DNA of 64,000 bases from Selaginella moellendorffii. Its lineage: Eukaryota > Streptophyta > Lycopodiopsida > Selaginellales > Selaginellaceae. Below the pieces are notes generated by a model. The model saw nothing but the letters and a program-made list of their open reading frames with translations. It ran no database searches and was not told where the DNA came from. The stretch is taken from NCBI RefSeq assembly GCF_000143415.4, contig NW_003314267.1, positions 2,686,363 to 2,750,362 of the forward strand, written 5' to 3'. A program made the translations under genes and the position numbers. The first letter of the stretch is position 1, and each line of letters begins with the position of its first letter. Below are positions 33,778 through 44,960 of this stretch, piece after piece.

Positions 33778-34650
33778 ATGACGCGATACTCAATCGATTA
33801 CTCGACAAGGCTGGGGCGTGGTACCGGTGGAACGGTGAGAGAGGGGATAAATCTCGACACTATGGAGAAGGTCGCCATCAAAGAGATGGTAGAGCATCTA
33901 AATCTACACGAGGAAACGAAGCTGGTCTATGGTCTTCTGCAAGAATGTCAACATGAAAACATCGTCAAGCTTCTGGACGTGGGCTCGATTGGAGGTAAAA
34001 CGTACATGGTGTTCGAGCACATGTTTGGGGATCTCTACAAGTTCAAGAAGAGATTGGGCATGCTTATGAAGAGAACCCTCAACAGGGAGGAGATCAAGAC
34101 GATCATCGAGCAGATCCTTCAAGCCCTAGCCTACATGCACGAGCATGGCATCGTTCATCAGGACATCAAGACCGCCAACGTCCTGATCAACAAGGAGGGC
34201 ACCAAGGTGAAGCTGTGCGACTTTGATCACGCGAGAAGGGTGACGACGCCCCCAAGAGACCCAGAAACGATTGGAACGCTGGCCTACAACGCGCCGGAGA
34301 TCATCCTGGGCGACACCCAAGAGCTGGGAAGTGGCGTGGACGTGTGGGGCGCTGGAGTGATCCTCGCGGAGCTGGTTCTAGGGTACAACCCTTTCAGCGT
34401 TGTACGCGAGAGCCACGCCGCCAGAGAGCTTTACAGGGTGGTGGAGGAGATCAAGGAGAGGCTCCACAGGGAGATTGGCGACGAAGATATTCTTGAGCTC
34501 CTGGACAACATGCTGGTTTGGGAGCCGGAGGAGAGATGGAGTGCCGAGAGAGCTCTTTCTTCCAGTTTCTTTGAGGATGGGACTCGCCAAATGTGTGGAG
34601 ATCCATACCAGCAATTGACTTGTAAAATGGCCACACAATGCGTAATATAA
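33778..34650 (+). CDS. Intronless Ser/Thr protein kinase with HQD and DFD motifs (right copy)
   Basis: Intact 290-residue copy of the kinase at 3588-4460, in the opposite orientation. Same glycine loop, HQDIKTANVL catalytic loop, DFD and NAPE. The one amino-acid difference noticed is Glu for Gly in the ECQHxNIV segment; Glu is the more usual residue before NIV in kinases, so this copy may be closer to the ancestral form. Upstream sequence is shared with the left copy for more than 100 bp, so both could be expressed from the same kind of promoter. Confidence 0.85.
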   Translation: MTRYSIDYSTRLGRGTGGTVREGINLDTMEKVAIKEMVEHLNLHEETKLVYGLLQECQHENIVKLLDVGSIGGKTYMVFEHMFGDLYKFKKRLGMLMKRTLNREEIKTIIEQILQALAYMHEHGIVHQDIKTANVLINKEGTKVKLCDFDHARRVTTPPRDPETIGTLAYNAPEIILGDTQELGSGVDVWGAGVILAELVLGYNPFSVVRESHAARELYRVVEEIKERLHREIGDEDILELLDNMLVWEPEERWSAERALSSSFFEDGTRQMCGDPYQQLTCKMATQCVI

Positions 34651-34917
34651 AAAAGTAAAAACCATAAGCTATAATTATATCTGGAAGAACTTTAATAACG
34701 AATAAAATAGTTTACGTGCAAACAAACCTTATTGTTAAAGTTCAGCGGCGGATTTTCGAGATAGTTCACTGTTGTCGGAATGGACATTCTTGGATGATAT
34801 CCACCATCTTCTTTCGTCCCACCATTTGTCTAACTGTGACAAAATCAGCCTAGCACAAACCTGTAACGCAGAGCTTGTGTTTTAATGTCCCAATGATGCT
34901 CTTTTAAATTCTTATTA

Positions 34918-35302
34918 GTGTGTCACTTTAAAGCTCCCACCCATTCCATCCAAAAGAAATGCAGGTGCCTCGATTGCTTGCTCATGGCAACCGGAAGCTT
35001 GGCAGCCATCGTGCACAGCCTCGTCCTTCCGATCAACATGTACTACTTTGGCCGGATCGTCAATGCTCTCGCCACAAATCAGAGTGACAGGGAAAGTAAG
35101 CACGAAAAACAAAGCTCAGTGTTCTTCCGGGGAACTTTGAGAAGCAATGCTTAATTACCTGGCAGTTCGCGATCGCGATGTTTATCGTGGCGCTCAATTC
35201 TGGATGGGTCACGTGGCTAGGTGAGAGCTGACTGAGTTCTCCTTACTTTGCAATAGCGCGGATGATCGTTAAGAATCCTACCATTTGGCTGCTCGATATG
35301 CG
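34918..35302 (+). pseudogene. ABCB transporter fragments (inverted copy)
   Basis: First membrane exon ([32 protein letters not shown]), the beginning of the next exon ([14 protein letters not shown] near 35185), then at 35249-35300 an isolated piece of the first nucleotide-binding domain ([14 protein letters not shown]). The sequence between these, about 1.5 kb in the left gene, is deleted. Confidence 0.8.
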
Positions 35303-35435
35303 CCATTGAACTCCAGTTTCGAGATATGCAACATTTTCGAGGTTGAGAGAATGAGAACTGGCATGCTGCCAAAGTACACTTGTCAAATAAAAGAACACCT
35401 TGACGAATTTGGCAACTGACTTACAGGCCCTTTCC

Positions 35436-36285
35436 CGGAGGATGGGAGGTGACAAAGGCATGCGTTGCTTATCTAAAAAAGGACGATTTGACGTAAGACG
35501 TAGTTATGGTGATGGGGAGAGAGATGGACATCAACTCTGAAACAAGCATTTGCCATTGCATCAGCTTGAACAAACAAACCATAGAGTGGTTTCCTCTTTG
35601 TTCTGGATAGCCACTGCCAAGCCAAGTCCGATAAGGTTATTAGAGAATGAAAGATAACCGGAAAGAATTACTTGTCCGAGATGGTCTCTCTCCTATCAGT
35701 GAAACAACAACGAACAACGTACACACGATCATGTAGGAGTTAACTCTAGAGATCTTGAATCGCTACCTCCTGCCATAGCTGGCAGGACGGAAATGAAAAA
35801 ACACTCGCGCTCGAGATATAAATAAGTTTGCTAACGTCTCCACACACACACGCAGCACAGGAAGGAGGAGTTCCAGCACTAAAGACAAGCCACTGCGCCA
35901 AATTCTTCTATGGTTCTGGTCGCCAGGGTGCGAATTGAAAGCACTAGACGCTCACCTTTGGCCGAGATTGCTCGCTTCACCAGCACCGCCATCACAAGCC
36001 GCGCCGACTGGTTATTTGAGCACTGCTCCTTGTTCTTGACTTAGTCTTTAGCAGAGTGATCCCCGTGCTTCTTGTTCTTCTCCTTCTCCGCCTCGGATTG
36101 ATCAGCAGAGAATCCTAGCAGCAATCTAGCATCGCCGCGCCATGGACAGGAGCCGGCTACAACGCCGCACCTCCAGCGTGCACGAGAACGGAGAGATTGC
36201 CGCCGCCGGCCAAAAACTATTTTGCTCTAGAACCCTAAATTTGACAATGTACGGTCACGGACACCTAACGCGGAAATGTACGGCA
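35436..36285 (-). pseudogene. Decayed same-orientation copy of MLO 5' end and Pcc1
   Basis: Direct (not inverted) similarity to about 6490-7450. The MLO part (35436-35800) has many small deletions. The Pcc1 part (about 35870-36270) lacks the middle of the gene and carries an unrelated insertion of about 150 bp at 36008-36165, which includes an ATG in good context (36142) continuing into the old Pcc1 reading. It lies directly upstream of the HAD hydrolase 3' end. Confidence 0.78.
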
Positions 36286-36305
36286 ACACACTTTCGTACG
36301 CTAGG

Positions 36306-37208
36306 TTAATCAAGCCCTTTCGTTATTTGCTGGACGCTACAGTTGTGGAGAATCCATTGCTGCGCGGCGGAGAGATCGGGCAGAACGATCACTCCACTCT
36401 CTTTCAATCGCGCGGCCTCGGCCGTCTTGAATCGATCGAGGAGTATCGCATGGATCCCGAGGCTCTGCGCCGGGAGATAGTCCTTCCTCAAGCTATCCCC
36501 GATGTGGAGCGCCATGCTGGGAGGAACATTGCCCGCCTTCTCCAATGCGAGCTTGTAGATTCCTGGGTCGGGCTTCTCCACGCCCTCGAGGCCCGAGAAG
36601 ACACCAAAGTCCCACTCCGATCCCTGGCGACACCATGATCGATCGTGAGCCCCATTGGCAGGAAAATCGAAAGATCGATACTTTTGATACCTGATTGAGA
36701 CCCAGGGCCGGGAGAATCACATCCCGGTAGCGCGACTCTGCATTGCTCACGATCCCAACGCTCAATCCACTCGCGCGAGCCCAGCGGAGGAATGGCTGCG
36801 CGTCCGGGAAGATCGTGTATGGCGCCGTGGATCCAAACATCGCATGGATTCGATTGAAAATCTGCTCCCCGGTGTCCGGATCGAAGGAATAGCCCGCCTG
36901 GCCGATTAAACATGAGACCAATGCATCGAGAGAGGAGCTATAGCACGTACCCTGATGAAAGAATCGCGCACGCACCGCCTCCACCACTCCACATCCGAGA
37001 GATGGCCATAGCCGAAGCATGGGAATTTCTTGCTCATCTCCGCGTAGGCAGCCTTGAATCCCTCGTGGACGCGCTTGTAATCCGGGCACGGCAGCCCCAG
37101 CGCCTTGGCGGACATGCAATAGTAGTCGCCGAGCTCGCCCTTGTACGCCATGAGCGTGCCAGTGACATCCAGGGTCACGCATTTGAGCCGCGCCGCCGCC
37201 ATCGCCAA
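36306..37208 (-). CDS. HAD-superfamily hydrolase, HDHD3-like
   Basis: 260-residue protein in three exons: 37208-36951, 36897-36691 and 36623-36306 (introns of 53 and 67 nt). HAD motifs are visible: motif I LDVTGTL with nucleophile Asp14 (the usual second Asp is Thr16), motif II IVSNAE, motif III Lys in EKPDPGIY, and motif IV HIGDSLRKD. The helical cap lies between motifs I and II (WWRRCVRDSF, NRIHAMFG). Substrate is unknown; relatives are called haloacid dehalogenase-like or HDHD3, cytosolic or organellar phosphatases. The Thr in motif I may lower classical phosphatase activity. Start chosen at the first ATG, 14 codons before the nucleophile, normal for the family. Confidence 0.88.
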
Positions 37209-37528
37209 GAACTCGCGTTTGCCAGAGGAGATTGGACCATCTGGTTCTTAAACTTGCTGGCCACTCCAGCCTCCAAGCCCTGGGATAGAACTTTCCATCG
37301 TCGCCATTGTAATTTTATTCCTCTCTCGCGGAAGCCGCCACCACGACTGTACGAGATGGCTCCACTGTGGTCGTATATTCCGTCCTGCGGTGGCATATCT
37401 TTCTCGCGCGCAGTAGATTTTAAAAAATTTTAGATTCTTCCCTGAAAAACGTGTCGGAGTTTCACCACTTATTTGTGCTGTGACACTTCCATACCTCTTT
37501 AGTTTACACTCGCGGTTATGAAGAAACT

Positions 37529-40104
37529 TCAGCTCTTCTTTTTGGAAGTAAGAACTTGGAATGGATTCGCGTTCTCGCAGCTTTTCAGAGGAGTGAGCCT
37601 TCCACCTCCGGCACTTCGTCGGAGCTTTTTAAGTCTACCACGGTCATACTCTTCATCCCTGGAAAACAAAAGAGATGTAAGACAGATAGAGAACTAAATT
37701 CTCATACCACTCATCGGGTCTCTTTGTTGAGACCTTGTGTTCTTGGCTGAGAAAGCCATCGACTTCTTTCCCGTCGACGCCCTCCCATCGTGCAACTGCA
37801 GGACAGAGTCACTCGCTGTTTGTACAGAAATTGGAGAAAAGTACTTACCTCCAGTTCCAAACAGCTCATTCGGACTGCACTTCTTTTTCTTCTTGGGATC
37901 GTCGTTCTCCACGAGCTTTTTGCTTTTGGAGGCAGCCGTCCCTTCAGCAATTCCACCTTCAAGAGCCTTTTCCATCAACAAGCGCCTGTTCTTGGGCATA
38001 GCTTTAAGTAACTTCAGGTAGCCCTTCTCAGGTCTTCTTGGCGGATCCGTGTCGAACTTCCTGAGGGAGATTTGGCCTTTCGGTAATTCTCTCTCAGGTT
38101 TTTCCGGATCACGTTTGTCCAGCTTTTTAGTTGACCCCTTGTCCACCATCGAAGGCGCTTGATTTTCGGGCTCGATTCTGCTTGCCGGGACAGTTCCCTG
38201 TAGACAACACAGTAAGCAACATAAACAGAAACAATGACTCAAAATGTTACCTCCTTTTTCAATTCTGGCTCAGGACTAGCACGCTTTTCCGCGGAAGGAG
38301 CTACAGGGGAGAGAGGAGAACAGATGTCCTCTTCCGAAATTGCTTTTCCCTCCTCATCCGTAGCAGCTGGCACAGTTTCCTTTGCTTTGGCTGTAACAAC
38401 TTTATCTGGCGAATTTTCTTCTCTTTCCTTGGTTATACCAGCAGCGGGGACTTCCTGCTCTCGTAAACTTGTTTCCCTTTCCTCGATTTTAGCAGCTGGC
38501 ACAGCATCCGGCATATGAAGAGTCTTTGTGGTAGCAATCTTCTTTCCTGAAATCTCTGTAGCAGGCGCCGAGGGGAGTCTCTGTGTTGGCGTCTTACGAA
38601 TATAGAAGAGTATGTAAGCCTTTTGGTTCAGAACAGTTTGTTCGCTCAGCTGTTGAACCTGCATGTAAAATAGCTTTAATAAGCACACAAGGTAAAGACG
38701 CTCATACCCGAGAGTCATCTAAGACGTGCCACATATCGGAGGAAGTGCGTACAAAACAATAGTAGTGTCCAGAACGGGTTGACCACCCCGCGTGCACCAG
38801 CACACCATACAAGTCATAAACCGCACCATCCTGCTGGGCAGCGTTAGCTATAAAATGTGAAGCAGCTACCCTGGCTTACCCTGGCGTTACTCATAAAAGG
38901 AGTGATGTCTAGCTTTCTTCCAAAGTGAACCTTCTTGTCTATCTTTTGCCCATGTAAGCCAGTGCTGCTGAAACGCTTGAACTGAACTGTTAGGACGTTT
39001 GGCGCGGTTTCGATCGTAAACCGCTTTATGGCACGCACTTTCTTCTTGCATTTCTCGCAGTGATACTTGTTATCACCATCGAGTATCTCATTGGCTGTAA
39101 ACCATGCGAGGGCCTTGCCCAGCGAGTCTGCCCGTGTGATGTCCAAGCTCAGGTCTAGAAAAGGATCAACAGTTTCTGAACGTTCCAGACAATTACTGCA
39201 TTTCACCTGCAAAAAAATGCTCGTAATTCAGCTCCTACACAGTGTAACTAGGCAAATACCTGACTTCGAAGACGACCACCGAAGATTTTGTACAGAAGAG
39301 TTTTTTCTTGTTCCGGAGAGTTCATCGGCGTTTTGCTAGGAAGACAGTCTTTCTGCAAAGCCTCCATGAGATATCTTAAAAACTCATGCGCATCTTCCTG
39401 TCTCCAAGGTTGAAACGCACGTGATATGCCTGCATTCGAATAGTTTACGCGAGAAATCTATAGGTAATCTATAAGGACTTACTGCGCAAGTTTTTCACCA
39501 TATGATTGGGAGCTATCACCTTTCCCCATGACTGCAACGCATTCTTGACGTGCCCTTCCAGAGCGCACATTGCACAAAATCCAGACTTTCGACCTGCGAC
39601 AAATAGAAGCGATAAACTGCAGTAAAGAGAAAACACTACTAGACAGACTTACACAAGAGCTTGTGTTGGCCGCTTTTGAGAAACTCCGCCAAGGGCTGCG
39701 TGTACGTAAGGCATTGCAAGACAGAGTTGAGGAAGCAAGTGTTACCGAGATTTGTAAGCCCGGCTCCCTATCAAGCACAAAGTTAGAGTAAACCTCCCAA
39801 AACCCCTACAAAAACTCACAATCCGGAGGGGAGCTCCCAGCTCGGGTAGCACATTCTCGCCAAAATCCTTCTGCGGCTCGCCATTCGCTTCCTCCCACGA
39901 TCGCTTGATCCCTTTGCCATCGGGCGACTTGGAAAGGCTCGGAGGAGGAGGAGGAGTCGCCGCATTGAATCCGTGATTGAGCGGCTCGATACCTGGAGGC
40001 AATGCCGCGAGCAATGCAGTGTCTTTGGCGGGATGGAACAAGATCCGGCGCTCCAGAAAAGGGAGCTGATCCTGGCGCTCACAAACCCTAGCCGTAGCCG
40101 CCAT
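37529..40104 (-). CDS. Ubiquitin-specific protease, USP36/UBP23-like
   Basis: 701-residue deubiquitinase in ten exons: 40104-39820, 39767-39653, 39593-39483, 39429-39260, 39206-38880, 38830-38708, 38658-38251, 38197-37849, 37795-37708, 37658-37529; phases agree throughout. The Cys box is [18 protein letters not shown] at about residues 97-115, [10 protein letters not shown] near 140, and a zinc-ribbon pair of CxxC motifs (CSNCLE, CEKCKKK). The His box is [15 protein letters not shown] near residue 355, followed by QKAYILFY. A long Lys/Glu-rich tail ends with [12 protein letters not shown], the C-terminal motif shared with USP36-type enzymes, which act in the nucleolus in animals. It should remove ubiquitin from substrates; nuclear or nucleolar site is inferred. 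Confidence 0.9.
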
Positions 40105-40225
40105 GACTGCTCTTCTTCCAGCTAGGGCGCTGCCCTAAGTTTCCCGGGCTTTTACTGGCAGAGCCGGTATCCCACTGCCACGTGCCGGTGAAAGAGAAGT
40201 TTATTGACGAGCCAAGGGAAGATCT

Positions 40226-41026
40226 TCAGCGTTTTCCCATGGCATTGGAGAGGTAGAAGTTCCAAAAAATCGAGCAGCACGACATGAATCCAACTCGAGC
40301 ATCCAGAGGCACGACACTGAAATTGAGCGCGCTGGCAGGAATCCAAAACTTCCATCCTGCCAAAGAATCGAGAAATCGGTGAAAAAGAAGAGATTTTGAT
40401 TCTTCTATTCTACCATCGACGAGCGTAGGCAATGCCTTGTTCCTGTACATTGATGGGAGCTCGCGAGCTTGGCCTTGCCAGATGCTATTCCACGCGAAGA
40501 TTACGAGAATCACGCATGGGCCGAGCACCAGCTGATTCAAAACAATCTATCGCGTCGCAGCGAGATTCGTGAGCAAACAACACAAACTTGGCGTAAGAAT
40601 CTCACCTTGATGGATAGATTTCTCATCGTCTTGGCAGGGAAGTACCAATCGAGGAGCTCGTACCAAGCCTGCGATCCTGGCCCGTAGAGCAAGAACCCAT
40701 AGCTGGCCATCCTCAACGCCCTCACCCAATCGTGATTCCATAGCTCCCTCTGGAAGAACAGGAAGATCACAGCCACGCCAACACTGCTAGCCTACCTCCC
40801 AAGCGTCGCTGTTCTTGTGCTGGTTCCATCGCCCACGAAGCTGAGCAATGGTATCGCCTGTCAAAGCTAAAGATCCAGCCACCATAGCTTGCTTGAATGG
40901 AAATCTTCCGCTAGAACTACTAGTGCTGCCGCTGCTGTTCTTCCCTGCTCGTCTTTTGCTGCTTTTCCTATCAAAACCCAACCTTTGCTTGTAAAACCAA
41001 GCGCCGTCCCAGCCCAGAGTACCCAT
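40226..41026 (-). CDS. Mpv17/PMP22 family membrane protein
   Basis: 212 residues in four exons: 41026-40796, 40749-40606, 40546-40414 and 40356-40226. The Mpv17/PMP22 signature is clear: LTGDTIAQ, HDWVRALRMASYGFLLYGPGS, NQLVLGPCV, NKALPTLVDGWKFWIP and the C-terminal SCCSIFWNFYLS. Four hydrophobic segments are expected. Members sit in peroxisomal, mitochondrial or plastid inner membranes and form weakly selective channels; the Arg/Lys/Ser-rich N-terminus suggests an organelle-targeted member (inference). The 46-nt first intron joins WE to RELWNHDW. Confidence 0.88.
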
Positions 41027-41114
41027 AGCTAGCTTTCCAAGTACCTAAAAGATCAAACAAAGCGCAAAAAACCCATGAAAACCAAAGCTTTGTTTATTTT
41101 ATTTTTTTAAGTTC

Positions 41115-42210
41115 TCAGGCAAGCGTATCGATGAGCGAAGCTCTCATCTCGTTGACAATGGCACTGGGTTGAGACTCTCGGAGCTTGAAAACGCTCTCCA
41201 CAACCGAGAGCTCGGTGGTGGTGGTGTCGAGGCCGCAAAAGGCTGTCCAGTCGTTCACGATCAGCCCAGCGCCGATCACGTCGCTCCCGCGGTTGACAGT
41301 GCCTGCAACCAGCGGGACTTGCAACAGCGACGATAGCTCGTCCAGATCTTCGATCGATGTGTGAGGATGCACCTGTGACAACAGAAAAGTTCCTCAAAAA
41401 AGTTCACGAGAAAGACCAGACAAGGATCTTCTTACCAGTCCACCTCTGTTTGAGAAGACGCCGTAGCTTCCAACCAAGACGTTCCCGGCGATGGTCTGCC
41501 TGAAAACTTCAACTCCAAGCACATCGGCCACGAGCTCTTCGGTTTCCTGGAGGAACAGACACATTGATTGCTTCAAAGAAACAAAGACTGGATGGAGAAA
41601 ACGTCTACCTTGTCCAAGTCCGTGTGAACGAGAGAAACGTAGTCATTCGTTGCAATGCAGTTTCCCAAAGCAGACAACCTTTCCTCCACCCTTTGAACCA
41701 CAACACGGTCGGGAAGAGAGTTCCGAATGTGAAGAAGCTCTGGAAAATCACACAATCACCTCCGGCTATGGCAGAAAACGAAGAAAAGAGAAAAATTTAA
41801 CTCGAGACTTACCTTGATCAGTCGTCGAGTTTGGGAGTAGCAAGCCGTTTTTGTTTCCTGTGCAAAATGAGACATACATTTTCAGTCCTAGATCTCTATC
41901 GATAATTCTTACCGACACACATCCTTCCAATCACTCTTGTCCCAGAGATGGACACCTTTACTACGGGAATGTGGTCGGCTAGCTCCGACTCGAAGGTGCT
42001 GCGACAAAGAATTCACAAAGATCAATCCAAGTAACGGATCGAAAACTCTCACCTGTAGAAATTCTCTGATCCTCCAATCGCTACCAGGCAGTAGGCATTA
42101 GTGAGCTTGGAGAAGACGCCAATGTCACTGCTGTTCTCAAACTGCGCCCCTGGAACAAGGCCCCAGTCGATCGATCAGCTAGAGATGAACCAAAACTTAC
42201 TCGTCGCCAT
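41115..42210 (-). CDS. EIF6: Eukaryotic translation initiation factor 6
   Basis: 245 residues, the standard eIF6 length. Seven exons: 42210-42201 (only 10 nt), 42149-42053, 41998-41913, 41857-41813, 41739-41609, 41546-41436, 41372-41115. Phases close exactly. Typical segments are [31 protein letters not shown] (split by introns), [58 protein letters not shown] and [19 protein letters not shown]. eIF6 binds the 60S subunit at the uL14/eL24 face, prevents early joining with 40S and takes part in nucleolar 60S maturation. No defects seen. Confidence 0.95.
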
Positions 42211-42623
42211 GGTTTTGGCGTTGTTCTCGCTCAGGCACGCTTGCTTCACCGCCAAGGCAGAGAGGGTTAGCGCAGAACCCTAGAAACGAAGGATAGGTTC
42301 GAATCTCATTCCGAGCTTAGTTCTGGAGTTGACTTTAGTTTGACTAAACTTTGACCGAATGGTCAATCAGCCATTCAAGCAAAAGAGATTTTCTACGTCA
42401 GAGGAGATCGATCTGATCGAGTCAACCGGTGAATATCTACTAGCTAGCAGCTACGTTTCCTTGCCTTTCCTTGTTTCAAGTGGAGCCAGGAATCCCACCA
42501 GAGATTTTTAAGTTAGCTATGCTATTGCTATGCGGCCATTAAGAAAACAATCAAAACTTTTCACAGTAGCAGCACCAGCAGCAGCAACCGATGATGGCGA
42601 CGATAATTTTCCTTCTTTTCGTC
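42211..42623. promoter_or_regulatory. Short intergenic region with clustered W-box cores
   Basis: 413 bp between the eIF6 start and the TM9SF stop. TTGAC/GTCAA cores, the WRKY binding core, occur at about 42329, 42339, 42351, 42362 and 42422. It is probably the eIF6 promoter plus the TM9SF 3' end. Function is inferred from sequence only. Confidence 0.35.
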
Positions 42624-44960
42624 TCAATCGATCTTGACCGAGGCGTAAATGGTGCGAACAAACCATAAGCATGCGTAGAACCCGATGGTGCCAGTGAGGA
42701 CGAAGAAGCCAATCGAGATGATGGTCATGTAGCCAAAGTAGAGCAGCCCCGACACCAGCTTGGTGATCTCCAGCTTGGTGAAGAAGTAGAAGGTTGCGTA
42801 GAGGAACAAGTAGATGGCCGAGGAGCCCGACGTGAGGTACGCTCTCCACCACCAGTAGTAGTCCTCGCTGCAGAGCTGGAAGTAGCAGAGGACGATGGTG
42901 ATCTCGGCACAGGTGACGACGAGGATGAGGAAGACGATGAAGAGGAAGCCGAAGATGTAGTAGAACTGGTGCAGCCAGATGGAGGTGAGGATGAAGAAGA
43001 GCTCGATGAAAACGGCGCCGAATGGAAGGATGCCGCCGATGAGCACCGAGAAGATGGGCTGCATGTACCACGCCTGCTCTGGGACCTGTCGCGGGATCTT
43101 GTTGGTCCGGACCGGGGGCTCGATGGCTGGTTTCTTGTATCCCAAGTAGCTGCCGACGAACACCAGCGGCACCGAGATGCCAAACCAGAGGCAAACCAGC
43201 GCGAACATCGTCCCGAAAGGCACAGCCCCCGACGACTTCTCCCCCCAGATGATGGCATTGAGCACGAAGAAAATGGAGAAGACGACGGCCGGGAAGATGA
43301 GTGCCGTCTTCATGGTTATCTTCTTCCAGTCACTGCCTTTGAAAGACTTGTAGAGGCGCGCTGAGGCATACCCGGCCACCAGCCCCATGAACACCCACAG
43401 CAGCACCATAGCAGTCATAAGCCCGCCACGGTTCGAGGGCGATAGGAATCCCAGCAGTGCGAAGATCATGGTGACGACTGTCATGCCCAGGCACTGCACC
43501 CCTGTTCCCACGAACACACACAGCGTTCCAGCGTGTTCCGGAGCTCTGAAAACGTCACCGTGCACCAGCTTCCACCCAGTTTCTTCCTGTGCTTCTTCCT
43601 GAGTCTCCAGTTGATTGTACTTGGATATATCGCGATGCAGTGTACGCATCATGATCATGGCCACCATTCCCGTGAGGAAGAGAACGATCATGAGGGAGTT
43701 GATGATAGAAAACCAGTGGATTTGGTCGTCTGACATCATAAGGTACATATCCCATCGGGAAGCCCATCTCGTGGCGCTCTCCTGCAAACAAACAGGCACG
43801 TTGAGAACAGAAGGATAAAAGACAGGCAGGTAACAGTTACCTCGAATTTGACGTCGTAAGTGAAAACGATCTCTTCCCCGACTTCAACTTCTTGTGGTGT
43901 CTTTGAAGATTCAACGAACTGTTTGCCTTCGGGGTTACAAGTCTGTAGTTTCGGATTATTTTTGTTCCATGATTCGTAGGTGTGCTTCACACTAACCACA
44001 AAAACCAGTATCAGGTTCCGAGTTCCGAGTCAAATCAAAATAAAAAATGAGCCACAAACCTCAAGGGGAACACCTCAAAGCCCACGATGCGAGAGACATC
44101 CGGATCCTGATCCTTGTGAAAATAAACCGTAAACTTGAGGTGGTTGTAAAGGTTATACTTCCCATCATCACTCTGCGAATTTTTTAAGGTCACTAGAGTT
44201 TAGAAAGAAAGAAGGGAAAAAAAGAAAAAAACGAAATCTGGTACTAACCTTGAATCCTACAGGAAAACCTCGCTCGTAAAGTTTGAGATGACTGCCGTCC
44301 ATGTTACCAGGTGCAGCGATAGCTACAGGAAGGTTGTCCAAAATCCTGTGGCGATGACATGTTAAAAGCTTCAAAGCATTATTACCACCAGACTTACATG
44401 TTAACATGGTAATCCTCGTCAATCTTCTCTTTGAAATTCTTGGCACTCTTTTCGGACAGCTTTTCGCCTTTGCAAGCAACAATGCACGACTTGTCTTCCT
44501 TCATGGAAAACTGCGAAGCAAAAACTTTTAGAAACAAATATTATCAGCGGAAACATGCTTACAGAATAAACAGAGTTCTCGATCCGATCCCCACGAAGAA
44601 CTTCCCCCAAGTTCTCGGCACTGTTGAGAATTTTCTCGGGCCGACAGTAGCCCAGTGAATAGTACTCATACGGAAGGAGAGTTTTGATAGATGTGAGCTT
44701 GTTCACCTTGACTTGGAGCTCCGCACCCTGTGTAGCATACATGAGGCAAGCTTTACCAAATCACACCCTATGCAAGCATGGATCTAGGCCAGAGAATGCC
44801 AGAGATCCCAGATCTGGGCCACAAGAAAGCATCCACTTACCTGGGCGAAATCTTGTGGCGCCACGCCTGGGAGGTAGAAGGCGGTGGCGAATTGGAGGTG
44901 AAGCAGCAGCAGCAGCTCCACCGCTGCCGCCAACCCTAACATCGCCAGCCGCGGCGCCAT
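42624..44960 (-). CDS. Transmembrane 9 superfamily (EMP70) protein
   Basis: 638 residues in seven exons: 44960-44841, 44727-44563, 44510-44398, 44345-44249, 44172-44060, 43991-43841, 43781-42624; the last exon encodes all membrane spans. A signal peptide (Leu/Ala-rich, residues 1-27) precedes a lumenal domain with FYLPGVAPQDF, the family start, and VNKLTSIKTLLPYEYY. Nine hydrophobic segments follow (HWFSIINSLMIVLFLTG onward). The C-terminus KID matches the KxD/E signal that retains TM9SF proteins in the Golgi through COPI. Family members act in endosome/Golgi traffic of membrane proteins. Start MAPRL at 44960 is preferred over an upstream ATG at 45059 because the signal peptide begins there. 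Confidence 0.93.

Larger units (their letters stand above)
32185..35247 (+). repeat. Right arm of the inverted segmental duplication
   Basis: Reverse-complement counterpart of about 3025-6310. Homology starts within MLO exon 4 and ends within an ABCB intron/exon, so neither flanking gene is complete here. Confidence 0.85.

Noticed and set aside
36493-37182. 229-residue minus-strand frame overlapping the HAD gene
   Set aside because: It reads through both introns in a different frame; the spliced HAD model has all four motifs.
42517-43258. Open frames overlapping TM9SF (225 and 177 residues, Ser/Arg- and His/Leu-rich)
   Set aside because: Shadow frames of the GC-rich last TM9SF exon; no domain, and the TM9SF frame is unmistakable.
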